DNA of 64,000 nucleotides, taken from contig NZ_LMDJ01000023.1 of NCBI RefSeq assembly GCF_001425045.1, positions 199,420-263,419 on the forward strand, written 5' to 3'. Under the pieces are notes generated by a model that saw only the letters and a program-made list of their open reading frames with translations, did no database searches and had not been told where the DNA came from. Below, one piece after another: positions 1-6,692 of the stretch (positions are counted from its first letter, which is position 1; every line of letters begins with the position of its first letter). The position numbers and the translations under genes are program-made. The DNA comes from Massilia sp. Root351 (GTDB lineage: Bacteria; Pseudomonadota; Gammaproteobacteria; Burkholderiales; Burkholderiaceae_D).

Positions 1-60
1 CACACCTCGTTCTAAGCCAGCGCCAGCCTCACCCCTGCCGGGCTTTAACTTTCTAAAAAC

Positions 61-123
61 CAAAATGGGGTCAGGGTTAATTATCTTGTCCAAGACAAAA
101 CAATTAACCCTGACCCCATTTTG
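61..123. repeat. Long perfect inverted repeat (REP-like palindrome)
   Basis: Two perfectly complementary 22-nt arms (61-82 and 102-123) carry the core GGGGTCAGGGTTAATT and flank a 19-nt centre. The centre has its own short hairpin (TTGTC 86-90 with GACAA 94-98). The element sits just beyond the terminator of the GH43 gene. From memory, palindromes with a GGGGTCAG core are scattered in intergenic regions of Oxalobacteraceae, and some resemble REP elements mobilised by RAYT transposases; that link is inference because no transposase gene is in the window. Confidence 0.75.
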
Positions 124-127
124 CTGT

Positions 128-157
128 AAAAAAACCCAGCGGGCGGGGCCGGCTGGG
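128..157 (-). terminator. Rho-independent terminator of the GH43 operon
   Basis: Read on the minus strand, a GCCCAGC-type stem (152-157 pairing with 135-140) is followed directly by a run of seven T (134-128). It lies about 25 nt after the stop codon of the GH43 gene, so it should end the symporter-GH43 transcript. Confidence 0.7.
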
Positions 158-180
158 CGGAAGCTACGGTGTGGTCCGGG

Positions 181-1203
181 TTAGGCGGATTTGCCGTAGG
201 GAGAGATGGGGATGATCTTGCCGTCAGCGTCGTATTGCAGCTCGGTCATCTTGACCGAGCGCAGGTGGGTGACACCGTCGGACAGGCTGCTGTCGTGGTA
301 GAACAGGTACCAGCGGCCTTCGAATTCGCAGATGGAGTGGTGCGTGGTCCAGCCGATCACCGGGCTCAGGATGCGGCCCTGGTAGGTGAACGGGCCGTAT
401 GGGCTGTCGCCGGTGGCGTAGCACAGGAAGTGGGTGTCGCCGGTGGAGTAGGAGAAGTAGTACTTGCCCTTGTACTTGTGCATCCACGGGCCTTCGAAGT
501 AGCGGCGGTCGTGGTCTTCGGCCAGCAGTTCCTTGCCGTTTTGGTCCAGGATGACGACCGCGCGCGGCGCTTCGGCGAACTGCTTCATGTCGCCGCCCAG
601 GCGGGCCACGCGCGCTTGCAGCGCGGGCTGGCCGTCGGCCGGTTCTTGGTGCGCCGCGCTGTAGACGTTGTCGCGGTATTTCTGCAGCTGGCCGCCCCAG
701 ATGCCGCCGAAGTACATGTAGTGCTCGCCGCCGTCTTCGAACACCGCCGGGTCGATGGAGTAGCTGCCTTCGATCGGCGCCGCTTCGGGCACGAAGGGGC
801 CGGCCGGGCCGTCGCCGATGGCGACGCCGATCTGGAAGATGCCGTCGGCCTTCTTGGCCGGGAAGTAGAGGTAGTACTTGCCGTCCTTGAAGGCGGCATC
901 GGGCGCCCACATCTGGCGTTCGGCCCAGGGCACGTCATTCACGTGCAACGCCACGCCGTGGTCCACCGTTTCGGCGCCGGGGCGCTCCATCGACAGTACA
1001 CGGTAGTCTTCCATGGCGAAGTGGTCGCCGTTGTCGTTGAAGGCGATGCCGGCTTCGATGTCGTGCGACGGATAGACGTAGAGGCGGCCGTTGAATACAT
1101 GGGCCGACGGGTCGGCCGTGTAGATGTGCTCAACCAGGGGCTGCGAGATGGCGCGCGCCTTCAGCTGCTGCAGATCGTCCTGCTTCAATTCCTGTTCTGG
1201 CAT
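181..1203 (-). CDS. Glycoside hydrolase family 43 protein (intracellular)
   Basis: A 340-residue five-bladed beta-propeller glycosidase of the GH43 (beta-xylosidase / alpha-L-arabinofuranosidase) type. The expected acidic triad is visible: Asp31 in TADPSAHVF (base), Asp151 in SIDPAVF (pKa modulator) and Glu237 in YFEGPWMHKY (acid). There is no signal peptide, so it should act in the cytoplasm on short xylo- or arabino-oligosaccharides. It is the second gene of an operon, 34 nt after the GPH symporter, which would supply its substrate. The start is preceded by an AGGT-type ribosome site. Family assignment is firm; the exact substrate (xylosyl or arabinosyl) is not readable from the sequence. 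Confidence 0.88.
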   Translation of the reverse strand: MPEQELKQDDLQQLKARAISQPLVEHIYTADPSAHVFNGRLYVYPSHDIEAGIAFNDNGDHFAMEDYRVLSMERPGAETVDHGVALHVNDVPWAERQMWAPDAAFKDGKYYLYFPAKKADGIFQIGVAIGDGPAGPFVPEAAPIEGSYSIDPAVFEDGGEHYMYFGGIWGGQLQKYRDNVYSAAHQEPADGQPALQARVARLGGDMKQFAEAPRAVVILDQNGKELLAEDHDRRYFEGPWMHKYKGKYYFSYSTGDTHFLCYATGDSPYGPFTYQGRILSPVIGWTTHHSICEFEGRWYLFYHDSSLSDGVTHLRSVKMTELQYDADGKIIPISPYGKSA

Positions 1204-1237
1204 TTCTGTTACCTAAGTTTGTAGTGGATTGTTGTGC

Positions 1238-2725
1238 TTAGCGCTGGGCGGCGGCGCGGCGCATGCCCAGTTCTTGTTCGATGGTGCGCTCGGTGGCTTT
1301 GCGGATGTCGTAGAACACCAGGCTGGCCACGCCAAGCAGGAAGGGAATCGAGGCGTAGATGCTGACTGACAGCTTGATGCCGACCGCCACGGTTTCCGGC
1401 TGCACCGCCAGCAGGGCGTCGTAGCCGATCATGGACAGCAGCGCGGCCACCAGCGCGCCGCCGATGCTGAGGCCCGCTTTCAGGCCGAAGATCATGGCCG
1501 AGAACAGCAGCGCGGTGGCGCGGCGGTTGTTTTTCCATTCAGAGTAGTCGGCCACGTCGGCGATCATGGCCCACAGCAGCGGGATGGTGATGCCGTAGAA
1601 GAAGCCGTGCAGGGTCTGGGATACGAACACCAGGCCGATCGAGCTGGGCGCATAGAAGTAGAACGCCAGCATGAACAGGGTGGACACCAGCAGCGCGGCG
1701 CCGAACACGTCGCGCTTGCCGAAGCGGTCGGCCAGCGGCTTGGAGAAGCCGATACCGATGATCATCATCAGGATGCCGGCGGCGTTGAACAGGCTGAAGC
1801 CGGAGGTGGCGGCGTCTTCCGGCCACTGGAACTTGGTCAGGCCGACGCTGGTGAGGACCGAGTTCAGGCCGTTGATGAAGCCGATAAAGCCCACGTCGCG
1901 CAGGAAGGCGGCCAGCGACGCTTCGTCCAGATAGGTCTTGAAGTAGAAAATGTACATGCCGCCCTTCAGGGCCAGCGTGATGAACACCAGGATGGTCAGC
2001 ACCAGCATCACCACCCATGGACGGTTGCCCAGCAGGTCGATGATGTCCTGGCGGATGCTGGAGCGCTGCTCGGCGGTGGGTACGATGCGCTCCTTGGTGG
2101 TGAAGAAGGTGACCAGGAAGCACAGCGTACCGGCCACGGCGAAGATGATCATGGTGTTCTGGAAGCCTTGCACCTTGTCGCCGCCGCCCAGGATCAGCAC
2201 CAGCGGCAGCAGCAGCACCTGAATGATGAACTGCGCCACCATCACGGCCACGAAGCGGTAGGCCGACAGGCTGTTGCGCTGTTCCATGCTGCCGGTAAGC
2301 ACGCCGCTGAGGGCGGAGTAGGGCAGGTTGTTGGCCGAATAGATCAGCATCAGCAGCACATAGGTCAGTGTGGCGTAGATGACTTTGCCCTGCGCGCCGA
2401 GGTCGGGCACGCTGAAGGCGAGGATGGCGACCAGGCCGAAGGGCACCGAGGTCCACAGTATCCAGGGGCGGAACTTGCCCCAGCGCGTGACGGTGCGGTC
2501 GGCGATCAGGCCCATGATGGGGTTGAAGCAGGCGCCCACCAGGCCGCCGGCGAAGATGATGCTGGCCGCCGCGTTGGGGGAGATCTTCGCCACGTCCGTG
2601 TAGAAGAAGGCGATGAAGGTCAGCAGGGTCTGGAAGATCAGGTTGGCCGCCAGGTCGCCCAGGCTGTAGCCGATTTTCTCCAACGTCCCCAGTTTCGCCG
2701 TGGAGCTGTCTGCGATGCTTGTCAT
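1238..2725 (-). CDS. GPH-family sugar:cation symporter (MFS)
   Basis: A 495-residue, twelve-helix transporter of the glycoside-pentoside-hexuronide:cation symporter family (MelB/XynP/XylP relatives). Hallmarks are the N-terminal YSLGDLAANLIF segment and the GKFRPWIL loop after helix 3. An extra stretch around residues 265-300 contains a short hydrophobic piece and a polar loop not typical of MelB. It is first in an operon with the downstream GH43 glycosidase, which suggests uptake of xylo-oligosaccharides or similar. Transcription probably starts just upstream under the operator at 2764-2780. Confidence 0.88.
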   Translation of the reverse strand: MTSIADSSTAKLGTLEKIGYSLGDLAANLIFQTLLTFIAFFYTDVAKISPNAAASIIFAGGLVGACFNPIMGLIADRTVTRWGKFRPWILWTSVPFGLVAILAFSVPDLGAQGKVIYATLTYVLLMLIYSANNLPYSALSGVLTGSMEQRNSLSAYRFVAVMVAQFIIQVLLLPLVLILGGGDKVQGFQNTMIIFAVAGTLCFLVTFFTTKERIVPTAEQRSSIRQDIIDLLGNRPWVVMLVLTILVFITLALKGGMYIFYFKTYLDEASLAAFLRDVGFIGFINGLNSVLTSVGLTKFQWPEDAATSGFSLFNAAGILMMIIGIGFSKPLADRFGKRDVFGAALLVSTLFMLAFYFYAPSSIGLVFVSQTLHGFFYGITIPLLWAMIADVADYSEWKNNRRATALLFSAMIFGLKAGLSIGGALVAALLSMIGYDALLAVQPETVAVGIKLSVSIYASIPFLLGVASLVFYDIRKATERTIEQELGMRRAAAQR

Positions 2726-2763
2726 GTTGTCTCGTATTTATCGTTATCAGTGCGCGATTCGAA

Positions 2764-2780
2764 ATGAATAGCGCTACCAT
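2764..2780 (-). promoter_or_regulatory. Probable LacI-family operator (xyl-box-like)
   Basis: On the minus strand the site reads ATGGTAGCGCTATTCAT, with the AGCGCT palindromic core typical of LacI/GalR operators. Its first ten bases after the initial A match the xyl-box TGGTAGCGCT known upstream of xylan-utilisation genes in Xanthomonas. It lies 39-55 nt upstream of the symporter start, well placed for repression. No LacI regulator gene is inside the window. Confidence 0.55.
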
Positions 2781-2948
2781 TTCGTGATGTTGAACCATTT
2801 GGCGGTGGTCGTCAACTGTGCCGCGCCGCTCACTGTTCTGTCGATGGGACGCTGAGTTGGGAAACTAGTGGCTAGTGGCGGCATTGTTCCGGGAATAGCA
2901 TCGGTGCAGTGCGGTTTCGCACGAGCCAACTTTCCAAGGAGACTAGAA

Positions 2949-3638
2949 ATGAGTATGCCGAACAATATCGCCAACTGCGGCGGCACGCGCCCTGTGATTG
3001 ACCCGGCCGACGCGGCGATGCTGCTGATTGACCATCAGAGCGGCCTGTTCCAGACTGTCAACGACATGCCGATGCCGCGCTTGCGCGCCCACGCCGCGGC
3101 GCTGGCGAAGATGGCCGCGCTGGCCAAGCTGCCGGTGATCACCACGGCGTCCGTGCCGCAGGGGCCGAACGGTCCGCTGATCCCGGAGATTCATGCCAAC
3201 GCGCCGCACGCGCAGTACGTGGCGCGGCGCGGCGAGATCAATGCCTGGGACAACCCGGATTTCGTGGCGGCGGTCAAGGCGACGGGACGCAAGACACTGA
3301 TCATCGCCGGCACCATTACCAGCGTATGCATGGCGTTTCCGGCGATTAGCGCGGTTTGCGACGGCTACAAGGTGTTCGCCGTGGTCGATGCGTCAGGCAC
3401 GTATTCCAAGATGGCGCAGGAGATTACGCTGGCCCGCGTGGTGCAGGCCGGTGTGGTGCCGATGGACACGGCGGCGGTGGCGGCGGAACTGCAGAAGACC
3501 TGGCACCGCGACGATGCGCAGGAGTGGGCTGCCATTTACTCCCGGATCTTCCCCGAGTACCAATTGCTGAGCGAGAGCTACAGCAAGGCCCAGGAGGTGA
3601 TCAGCAAGGGCGAGCAGCTGGATTCCGCGCGCCCTTGA
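2949..3638 (+). CDS. YcaC-like isochorismatase-family hydrolase
   Basis: A 229-residue cysteine hydrolase of the isochorismatase superfamily, closest in pattern to E. coli YcaC. Conserved features are [10 protein letters not shown] with Asp28, the [10 protein letters not shown] and INAWDNPDF blocks, and the nucleophile Cys127 in TSVCMAFPA. Members are cytosolic oligomers of uncertain physiological substrate. The start at 2949 is chosen because AAGGAG sits eight bases upstream; an in-frame upstream ATG at 2868 would add an unconserved tail. The gene is divergent from the sugar symporter and stands alone. Family call is strong; substrate unknown. Confidence 0.85.
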   Translation: MSMPNNIANCGGTRPVIDPADAAMLLIDHQSGLFQTVNDMPMPRLRAHAAALAKMAALAKLPVITTASVPQGPNGPLIPEIHANAPHAQYVARRGEINAWDNPDFVAAVKATGRKTLIIAGTITSVCMAFPAISAVCDGYKVFAVVDASGTYSKMAQEITLARVVQAGVVPMDTAAVAAELQKTWHRDDAQEWAAIYSRIFPEYQLLSESYSKAQEVISKGEQLDSARP

Positions 3639-3662
3639 TGCAAGGATTGCTTACACGGCCGC

Positions 3663-3821
3663 TCAGGCTGGCGGGTAGCCGTCCATGTATGGCCGGCCCA
3701 TGTGCTCGATGATCTTGCGCAGCTTGGCACGCAGGAAACGGGTCCAGAGACGCACGTCGGATGGCGATGGGCCGTAGGTGACTTGACTTACGGCGTAGGG
3801 TGGGTAGGGTGGGAAATTCAT
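3663..3821 (-). CDS. Small hypothetical protein, 52 aa
   Basis: Encodes a 52-residue protein with an N-terminal tyrosine/proline segment (MNFPPYPPYAV) and a basic helical middle (RFLRAKLRKIIEHM). A good Shine-Dalgarno AGGAG lies upstream of this ATG; the frame extends further upstream without a better ribosome site. It has no signal peptide or membrane segment, and I do not recognise a family. It is transcribed divergently from another small gene across an AT-rich spacer, which supports a real promoter region. Confidence 0.5.
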   Translation of the reverse strand: MNFPPYPPYAVSQVTYGPSPSDVRLWTRFLRAKLRKIIEHMGRPYMDGYPPA

Positions 3822-4045
3822 GTTGTTCTCCTGCATGTAGGATTGCGATGAGTTCATATTAGTGCGCTGCAGCATATAAATCCAATTGCAAATACCGATG
3901 CCAGACATTCGAATTGTGAATGTTGCTAAAAGATAGATACCCGTATTGATATCGCTTATAAGAAATTATGAATTGGTAAGATATGCGCCGGCCTCCTAAG
4001 ATGAAATCCGCAATGTGAGCGGTTTGTTTGGATCAGGAGACAAAG
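3822..4045. other. AT-rich divergent intergenic region
   Basis: A 224-nt spacer between two divergent small genes. It is clearly more AT-rich than its surroundings, with segments such as ATATCGCTTATAAG and GAATTGTGAATG. TTGATA at 3946-3951 and TAAGAT at 3977-3982 look like promoter hexamers but are not at ideal spacing. It probably carries both promoters; no operator could be fixed. Confidence 0.4.
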
Positions 4046-4228
4046 ATGGGACAGCAGCAACAGCCGAGCAAAGAGCAGATTCGGCAATACATGGAAACGC
4101 GGCAGGCACAGCAGTGTCCGCCGCCGTCGATGCCCGAGATCCGGCGCCAGCTGGGCTGGGGCCTGGTTGCGGCGAACCAGGGGGAGGACGTTGCCTATTG
4201 CGAGCTGGTGCTGCGCGGCACGGAGTGA
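4046..4228 (+). CDS. Small hypothetical protein, 60 aa
   Basis: A 60-residue hydrophilic protein beginning MGQQQQPSKEQIRQYMETRQ, with a proline patch (CPPPSMPEIRRQLGWGL) and a C-terminal VAYCELVLRG strand. AGGAG lies seven bases upstream of this ATG, which is why it is preferred over the in-frame ATG at 4028. No known domain, signal or membrane segment. It resembles short uncharacterised proteins common in Oxalobacteraceae, but I cannot name a function. Confidence 0.55.
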   Translation: MGQQQQPSKEQIRQYMETRQAQQCPPPSMPEIRRQLGWGLVAANQGEDVAYCELVLRGTE

Positions 4229-4258
4229 CTTCCGTGCTTGTATTGGGTGGATGGCCGT

Positions 4259-4300
4259 TACAGTTAAGTCGACTTTGCGATAAAGTGTATCGGTACTGTA
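4259..4300 (+). promoter_or_regulatory. Candidate operator/promoter of the LysE exporter
   Basis: TACAGT (4259-4264) and ACTGTA (4295-4300) form a spaced inverted repeat in the 116-nt leader of the exporter gene, with TTGCGA between them as a possible -35. This could be a regulator site for the exporter, but the arms are only six bases and the assignment is weak. Confidence 0.25.
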
Positions 4301-4344
4301 TTGGAGGGGTGCGCTAGCATGGGGGCCTTGATAAGGAGAATCCC

Positions 4345-4944
4345 ATGGACTTGCTGCTGCCGCTGGCCCCGCTGATGACGTTTGCCTTCGTTTCGTCCAT
4401 CACGCCCGGTCCCAACAACATCATGCTGGCCTCGTCCGGCATCTGGTTCGGCTTCCGCCGTTCCATTCCGCATATGCTGGGCATCACCATCGGCTTCGGG
4501 GTGCTGCTGGCGATTTGCGCGGTGGGCATCGGCACGCTGGTGATGGCGGTGCCGGCCATGCAGACCCTGCTGAAGGTGGCCGGCTCGGCCTATCTGCTGT
4601 ATCTGGCCTGGCAGATGCGCGCCATGAGTTTCGACCGGGAGGCCGAGAAAACGCACCGGCCCATGAGTTTCCTGGGCGCGGCCATCTTCCAGTTCGCCAA
4701 TCCGAAGGCGTGGATCATGGCCATCACCGGCGGCTCGGCCTTCCTGCCGCAGATGGCGCCGGTGTCGCTGGCGATCGCCGTGTACTGCCTGGTGTTTTGC
4801 GCGGTGAACCTGCCCTGCATTTCGCTGTGGGCCGGCGCGGGGGCGCTGTTGCGCCGTTACCTGGCCGATCCGTTCTGGCAAAAGGCGTTTTGCTTCACCA
4901 TGATTGCGCTGACGGCGTATTCCGCGCTGGCGGTGTGGCTGTAA
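4345..4944 (+). CDS. LysE/RhtB-family amino-acid exporter
   Basis: A 199-residue inner-membrane protein with about six hydrophobic helices and the LysE/RhtB signature near the N-terminus (TPGPNNIMLASSG), plus the QFANPKAWIMA motif before the fourth helix. Family members export amino acids or their derivatives such as threonine and homoserine. An AAGGAG ribosome site precedes the ATG. It is monocistronic, and no neighbouring regulator of the usual LysR or MocR type is present. The substrate cannot be told from the sequence. Confidence 0.87.
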   Translation: MDLLLPLAPLMTFAFVSSITPGPNNIMLASSGIWFGFRRSIPHMLGITIGFGVLLAICAVGIGTLVMAVPAMQTLLKVAGSAYLLYLAWQMRAMSFDREAEKTHRPMSFLGAAIFQFANPKAWIMAITGGSAFLPQMAPVSLAIAVYCLVFCAVNLPCISLWAGAGALLRRYLADPFWQKAFCFTMIALTAYSALAVWL

Positions 4945-5032
4945 GGCGGACCGCGCGCCTCTGAGGGCTAGCGTACAGAATGGCTGCGGCCTCGGCGCTA
5001 CCCTGAGCCATTACTTTGGCAAGGAGGACGCG

Positions 5033-5464
5033 ATGAATTCCTGCACGAATCGCTATATCAGCAAGCCCGCGCGCACCATGCAGGCGGCCGCGCTGACGGT
5101 AGCATTGACACTGAGCAGCGCTTTGGCCAGCGCCCAGGAGGCCGAATACATTACCGGCGGCGTGGGCGCGGAACAGCGCGAGGAAATGAAGGCGCAGCGG
5201 GATCAGTACAACCTGCTGCTGACCTTTGCCGACCGCAACGGCGAAATGCAGGCCGGCGTGGCCGTCACCGTGCGCGACCGGCGCGGGCGCACGGTGCTTG
5301 AACTGCCCGATGCCGGTCCCATGGTGTATGCCAAGCTACCCCCGGGCAGCTACCGCATCATCGCCAACGTCGACGGCCGGCAGCAAGTACGGTCGGCCAA
5401 CGTCGGCCATGGGCCGCGCGAGGTGTCGTTCCACTGGGCGGCGGAGATGGCCAGCGCGCGCTGA
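5033..5464 (+). CDS. Secreted carboxypeptidase-regulatory-like domain protein
   Basis: A 143-residue protein with a signal peptide (hydrophobic AAALTVALTLSSALASAQ, cleavage near residue 35) and a single beta-sandwich domain. The domain has the pattern VTVRDRRGRTVLELPDAGP...YAKLPPGSYRIIANVDG, typical of carboxypeptidase-regulatory-like/transthyretin-like folds. Such small periplasmic proteins have no established enzymatic role. A good AAGGAGG lies upstream. It stands alone between an exporter and a DUF1003 gene. Confidence 0.7.
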   Translation: MNSCTNRYISKPARTMQAAALTVALTLSSALASAQEAEYITGGVGAEQREEMKAQRDQYNLLLTFADRNGEMQAGVAVTVRDRRGRTVLELPDAGPMVYAKLPPGSYRIIANVDGRQQVRSANVGHGPREVSFHWAAEMASAR

Positions 5465-5532
5465 GCGGGAGCGGCCGTGCCACGCTTGCGCACAGTTTGC
5501 CTGCACGGCCGCTTAGTATTACTCTTAACAGT

Positions 5533-6108
5533 ATGAAAAAATCGATGCCTGCAGTCTCTTCGCCGCCCGTGCCGCCGTCCGCCGCCGAGCCTTCTCAAGC
5601 CGAACTGGATGCCGCATGCAAGCGGGTAGCCCGCCAATTGGCGGCGCGCCAGCACGTTTCGCGCAACCTGGCGCAGGAGGGCGACCAGCAAGCCACGCGC
5701 GGCCAGAAGGCGGCCGACGCGGTGGCCGCCTTTGGCGGTTCGTGGACCTTCATCGGCTTGTTCATGGCTACACTGCTGGCCTGGGTGGTGCTGAACTCGG
5801 TCATCCTGGTGCGGCATGGCAAGCCCTTCGACCCTTACCCCTACATCCTGCTGAACCTGTTCCTGTCCATGCTGGCCTCGGTGCAGGCGCCCATTATCCT
5901 GATGTCACAAAACCGCCAGGCGCAGAAAGACAGGATGACCGTGGAGCACGACTACGAAGTGAACCTGAAGGCAGAAGTGGAGATCCTGCTGCTGCATGAA
6001 AAGCTGGACCATCTGCGCGAGGAGCAGTGGCGCGAACTGGTGGCCATGCAGCAAAAGCAGATCGACATGCTGACCAGGATATGCGAGCAGCGCGCCGCCG
6101 AGGAATAG
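5533..6108 (+). CDS. DUF1003 family membrane protein
   Basis: A 191-residue protein with a proline-rich N-terminus, a polar helix ending NLAQEGDQQATRGQKAADAVA, two closely spaced membrane helices (GGSWTFIGLFMATLLAWVVL and the ILLNLFLSMLASVQAPIILM region) and a C-terminal coiled-coil tail. The block SMLASVQAPIILMSQNRQ followed by KDRMTVEHDYEVNLKAE is diagnostic of DUF1003. Function in the family is unknown. The start is uncertain: there is no clear ribosome site, and an in-frame TTG at 5497 and ATG at 5545 are alternatives. Confidence 0.8.
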   Translation: MKKSMPAVSSPPVPPSAAEPSQAELDAACKRVARQLAARQHVSRNLAQEGDQQATRGQKAADAVAAFGGSWTFIGLFMATLLAWVVLNSVILVRHGKPFDPYPYILLNLFLSMLASVQAPIILMSQNRQAQKDRMTVEHDYEVNLKAEVEILLLHEKLDHLREEQWRELVAMQQKQIDMLTRICEQRAAEE

Positions 6109-6225
6109 CACGCGGCGGTAGAGCCGCAGCTCAGCCAGAAGGAAGAGGTAGCGCATCATTGCTTTAGTTCGGCCCGGAATAGTCCAATAATGTTGTTTGC
6201 AGGCGAACAACAACCCGGGGGGGTG

Positions 6226-6687
6226 ATGATGAGCTATGTAATCAACGTGAACGGCAAGAGCCGGACCGCCGACGTGGAGGGGGACACGCCGCTGCTGTGG
6301 GTGCTGCGCGACGTGTGGCAGATGACCGGCACCAAGTTCGGCTGCGGCATGGCGCTGTGCGGCGCCTGCACGGTGCACCTGAACGGGCAGGCGGTACGCT
6401 CCTGCGTCACCCCCGTCGGCAGCGTTGGCAAGGGCAAGGTGGTGACGATAGAAGCGGCCGGCGCCACCCCGGCCGGCAAGCGTATCCAGCAAGCCTGGGT
6501 GGCGCACGAGGTGCCGCAATGCGGCTACTGCCAATCCGGCCAGATCATGTCGGCCACGGCGCTGCTGGCGGCCAATCCCAGGCCCAGCGACAGCGACATT
6601 GAACAGGCCATGTCCGGCAATGTGTGCCGCTGCGGCACTTACGGCCGCATCCGCGCCGCCATCAAGACCGCCGCGCAGAAAGGATGA
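6226..6687 (+). CDS. (2Fe-2S)-binding subunit of a molybdenum hydroxylase (IorA-like)
   Basis: A 153-residue small subunit carrying two [2Fe-2S] clusters. The plant-ferredoxin-type cluster is bound by [14 protein letters not shown] plus a later cysteine (RSCVTP). The second is bound by [10 protein letters not shown] and [10 protein letters not shown]. It transfers electrons from the molybdopterin subunit encoded immediately downstream, with which it overlaps or abuts. Adjacent ATGs at 6226 and 6229 are both possible; a G-rich ribosome site precedes them. The pair resembles isoquinoline 1-oxidoreductase. Confidence 0.88.
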   Translation: MMSYVINVNGKSRTADVEGDTPLLWVLRDVWQMTGTKFGCGMALCGACTVHLNGQAVRSCVTPVGSVGKGKVVTIEAAGATPAGKRIQQAWVAHEVPQCGYCQSGQIMSATALLAANPRPSDSDIEQAMSGNVCRCGTYGRIRAAIKTAAQKG

Positions 6688-6692
6688 CCGCC

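Noticed and set aside
169-1224. Long plus-strand open frame opposite the GH43 gene
   Set aside because: Low-information Val/Ala/Arg-rich translation with no motifs, while the minus-strand frame has the full GH43 triad. It is a GC-bias shadow.
3946-3982. Sigma-70 promoter TTGATA / TAAGAT
   Set aside because: Spacer of 25 nt is too long for a normal promoter; left only as a note in the intergenic region.
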